A stretch of DNA of 9,150 nt from Acidobacteriaceae bacterium (lineage in GTDB: Bacteria > Acidobacteriota > Terriglobia > Terriglobales > Acidobacteriaceae), in assembly GCA_030049955.1 (NCBI GenBank), contig JASIJX010000587.1, positions 1-9,150 of the forward strand. Reading direction: 5' to 3'. A program made the translations under genes and the position numbers. The number at the start of each line of letters is the position of its first letter. Within the stretch, counting starts at the first letter, position 1. Under the pieces are notes generated by a model. It was not told the origin of the DNA. It saw nothing but the letters and a program-made list of their open reading frames with translations, and searched no databases. Below, one piece after another: positions 6,656-9,150 of the stretch.

Positions 6656-8190
6656 GCCATCCTGACCTGGCACTCGGAATCGATATCGGCACCGGCACAA
6701 CCAAAGCGGTGCTTGCCGACGTGCGCGGGCAGATCCTTTGGCAAGCGTCGTCGTCTTACCAATACGATGTCCCACGGACCCAATGGGCGGAACAAAATCC
6801 GCTGGACTGGTGGAGAGCTTTGTGTCGGTGCACGCGCTCTTTGTTTGCAGCTTATCCTGACGCTCGCGAGCGCATTGCAGCAGTAGCAGTGAGCGGGCAA
6901 GGCGTGGGAGCAGTTGCCATAGATCGCGGCGGAGCGGTGCTTCGTCCCGCCATCCTTTGGCTAGACCAGCGTTCTGCTGCTGATGCTGCCGAACTGCAGG
7001 AGAGGCACGGGGACCAAATCGTCCGCATCAGCGGAAAGCTTCCTGGGAGCTACAACTTCGAGCCCAAGGTGCGCTGGATCCAGCATAATGAGCCAGATAT
7101 CTGGGCAAGGACTTGGAAGGTTCTTACACCGACTGCATTCATCACCTTTTGCCTGAGTGGCAGGGCGGTGATGAACCATTCGGATGGCGGCATTCTGTTA
7201 GGTTACGATCTGGCCGGCCGCAGTTGGTCACATGAACTGCTAGCCCTTCTTAACCTTCCGATGCATGTCTATTGCGACCTTGCCGAATGTACCGAAGTGA
7301 TTGGAACTGTTACGCCGCAGGCCGAAGGAGAGAGCGGCATTCCTGCGGGAGTTCCCGTAGTAGGCGGAGGCGAAGATACCAGTTCGGCGGGCCTGGCCAT
7401 GGGAGTATTCACCCCTGATACGGGACAGCTTTCGCTCGGGACAGCAAGTACCGTTTACGTGCCTGCTGCTAAGACGACCGTGCATTCCCAGCTGCTTGCA
7501 TTTCCTCATGTGCTGCCTGAGGTCAACCTAATTGGCGGTTCCATGAGTTCCGGCGGCCTTTCCATTCAGTGGATCCGCAAGATTCTCGGCACTGATGCAA
7601 CATCAGAAGATCTCGATCTTTTGAACAACGCGTCTCAACTCGCTCCAGGCACCAGCGGCCTCATCTTCCTTCCTTATCTTGCCGGTGAACTCCAACCCAT
7701 TAACGATGGCTTCGCCCGAGGCGTGTTCTTCGGCCTGACGGCAGAAATGGGACGAGCGCATTTATTCCGCGCCGTGCTCGAGGGATTGGCATTTGCCATT
7801 CAGCACAATCTTTCCATCGCCCGAACAGCCGGGGCAGCGCCGCGCCAGTTGCTCGCAGTCGGCGGCCCTTCGCGCAATGCCCTTCTCTGCCAGATCATCG
7901 CCGATGTCACCGGAATCTCTGTGCACGTGATGGACGAAAACGGCGGTGCAGCGCTGGGCAGTGCTTTGCTTGCCGCAGCAGGCGCCGGGCTTGGATCTCT
8001 TCCCGCGATGCAGAAAGCACACGCGCGGCTGCGCGCTTCTTACTCGCCCGATGGCTCTCATGCACCGTTGTACCAAGAAGCCTTCGCTCTTTACCTAGAT
8101 CTGTACAGGCAAGTCAAAGACCTGTATCCACGCACAGCCGTTCTTACCAGCACGCACTCAGCGAGGTCAATGGATGCACCTGTACACTAA
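6652..8190 (+). CDS. FGGY-family carbohydrate kinase, xylulokinase-like
   Basis: A 512-residue cytoplasmic ATP-dependent kinase of sugars, polyols or related compounds, of typical family length. The N-terminal phosphate-binding strand-turn is DIGTGTTK (11-18). QWAEQNP (44-50), SGQ (81-83) and ILWLDQR (101-107) are conserved substrate-side motifs. NFEPKVRWI (135-143) matches the first FGGY region. GGGEDTSS (238-245) contains Asp242, the likely catalytic base. LSLGTAST (260-267) is the ATP-side phosphate loop of the second domain. The C-terminal domain has the GGPSRN segment and GGAALGSALLAA. The family includes xylulo-, ribulo-, glycerol-, glucono- and rhamnulokinases. The sequence looks closest to the XylB branch, but substrate specificity cannot be assigned by eye. 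The start overlaps the hydrolase stop (ATGA), and the last 17 bases overlap the flavoprotein gene. No missing motif is seen. Its product is probably the phosphorylated substrate for the other enzymes of the operon, an inference from context. Confidence 0.94.
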   Translation: MSHPDLALGIDIGTGTTKAVLADVRGQILWQASSSYQYDVPRTQWAEQNPLDWWRALCRCTRSLFAAYPDARERIAAVAVSGQGVGAVAIDRGGAVLRPAILWLDQRSAADAAELQERHGDQIVRISGKLPGSYNFEPKVRWIQHNEPDIWARTWKVLTPTAFITFCLSGRAVMNHSDGGILLGYDLAGRSWSHELLALLNLPMHVYCDLAECTEVIGTVTPQAEGESGIPAGVPVVGGGEDTSSAGLAMGVFTPDTGQLSLGTASTVYVPAAKTTVHSQLLAFPHVLPEVNLIGGSMSSGGLSIQWIRKILGTDATSEDLDLLNNASQLAPGTSGLIFLPYLAGELQPINDGFARGVFFGLTAEMGRAHLFRAVLEGLAFAIQHNLSIARTAGAAPRQLLAVGGPSRNALLCQIIADVTGISVHVMDENGGAALGSALLAAAGAGLGSLPAMQKAHARLRASYSPDGSHAPLYQEAFALYLDLYRQVKDLYPRTAVLTSTHSARSMDAPVH

Positions 8191-9150
8191 AAAACTTCCC
8201 ATTCTCGCGTCGGTAGACGTGGTGGTTGCCGGGTCAGGGTCGGCAGGATCGATGGCGGCTATCGCCGCCGCTCGCACTGCGCAGCAACGGCTTGCACACG
8301 GGCGCGTCATGCTGCTCGAACGATACGGGTTTCTCGGCGGTACAAGCACCGCTGTACTCGACACGTTCTATGGCTTCTATACTCCGGGCGCGCAGCCGAA
8401 GAAAGTCGTAAGCGGCGTACCAGACGATCTTCTCAACCAGTTGCGGCGCTTGGATAGAGTGATCGAGCGTCCCAACACCTTCGGAGCAGGCACAGGGATT
8501 ACCTACAATCCAGAGTTCCTTAAAGTGGCTTGGGAGCGGCTCGCCATGGAAGCGGGCGTCGACATTCTTCTTCATTCCTTCGTCACCGACGTGGTGCTCG
8601 AGGGAAATCGCATTACCGGCCTTATCGTCGATGGAAAGTCAGGGCTCGGGGTGATCCAGACCCGCTGTGTGGTCGACGCCACCGGCGATGCGGATGTGTG
8701 TGCGCGAAGTGAGGTACCGTTTGAACGCGCAGGCGAAATCGATCCGGCGCAGACCCTAACCACGACGTTTCGCCTGGCCAATGTCGATACTGCGCAAGCC
8801 AAATCGATTCCCCGCAAGCTATTTGTTGAATTATTGGAGCGCGCGGCCGGGAGCGGCAGCTATGATCTGCCCCGCCGCGAGGGAAGCATCCACATCACAC
8901 CGATTGACACGGTGCTGGCCACCATCATGACCCGCGTCTCCGTTACCGATCCCACCAACACATTCGATCTGACCAGAGCTGAGATCGATGGCCGCAGCCA
9001 GGCTCTCGAATACGAGCGCTTTCTGCGCGACATGATCCCCGGCTACGAAAATGCGCGCATTGTCGCCTTCAGCACCCAGATCGGAGTGCGCGAAACCCGC
9101 CGCATTTACGGCGAATATCGCCTAACGCGTGAAGATGTGCTGAGCGCGCG
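8174..9150 (+). CDS. FAD-dependent oxidoreductase (PF12831-like), N-terminal 325 residues; truncated by the window edge
   Basis: An open frame runs from the ATG at 8174 to the end of the window without a stop. The dinucleotide-binding fold begins at residues 15-34 (DVVVAGSGSAGSMAAIAAAR), with GSGSAG at 20-25, and the ribose-binding acidic residue is Glu49 in MLLER. FLGGTST (53-59) is typical of this flavoprotein family, as are the second FAD motif VVDATGDADV (166-175) and TQIGVRETRRIYGEY (301-315). The stretch between the glycine loop and Glu49 is about six residues longer than in the commonest versions (TAQQRLAHGR inserted). No signal peptide is seen, so it is cytoplasmic. GAGG seven bases upstream of ATG and the 17-base overlap with the kinase support this start and co-translation. 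Related proteins occur in many carbohydrate-use clusters, mostly without a proven reaction. A role in oxidising a sugar or sugar-phosphate is inferred from neighbours. The full family length is probably 400 residues or more, so the C-terminus is missing. Confidence 0.92.
   Translation, partial: MHLYTKKLPILASVDVVVAGSGSAGSMAAIAAARTAQQRLAHGRVMLLERYGFLGGTSTAVLDTFYGFYTPGAQPKKVVSGVPDDLLNQLRRLDRVIERPNTFGAGTGITYNPEFLKVAWERLAMEAGVDILLHSFVTDVVLEGNRITGLIVDGKSGLGVIQTRCVVDATGDADVCARSEVPFERAGEIDPAQTLTTTFRLANVDTAQAKSIPRKLFVELLERAAGSGSYDLPRREGSIHITPIDTVLATIMTRVSVTDPTNTFDLTRAEIDGRSQALEYERFLRDMIPGYENARIVAFSTQIGVRETRRIYGEYRLTREDVLSA

Overview
The window most likely comes from an Acidobacteriota chromosome. The main evidence is a 1301-residue outer-membrane protein with a carboxypeptidase-regulatory-like N-terminus followed by an Oar-type TonB-dependent receptor barrel, a family greatly expanded in that phylum. 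A Tat-exported sulfatase and moderately GC-rich coding sequence fit this. The phylum assignment is inference from protein style, not from a marker gene.

Layout. The left half is on the minus strand: the N-terminal 101 codons of a sulfatase (1-303, running off the left edge), a 231-bp spacer with a perfect 12-bp hairpin (423-454), and the large TonB-dependent receptor (535-4440). A 464-bp divergent intergenic region follows (4441-4904). It carries a near-consensus rightward promoter, a leftward promoter whose -35 box overlaps it, two small palindromes, and a possible decayed gene fragment. The right half is a tightly packed plus-strand operon: a GntR/HutC-type repressor (4905-5693), a phosphotriesterase-family metallohydrolase (5690-6655), an FGGY carbohydrate kinase (6652-8190) and an FAD-dependent oxidoreductase (8174 to the right edge, incomplete). 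Consecutive genes overlap by 4, 4 and 17 bases, so they are very probably co-transcribed and translationally coupled.

How the parts may work together. The receptor would import an oligomeric or poorly diffusible substrate, and the exported sulfatase would remove sulfate esters. In the cytoplasm, kinase, flavoprotein and lactonase-like hydrolase form a plausible phosphorylate, oxidise and open-the-lactone route for a sugar or polyol, controlled by the GntR repressor. The individual family calls are well supported. The substrate and the order of steps are inference. This combination is the best candidate for an undescribed pathway here. I see no mobile element, CRISPR array, tRNA or rRNA.
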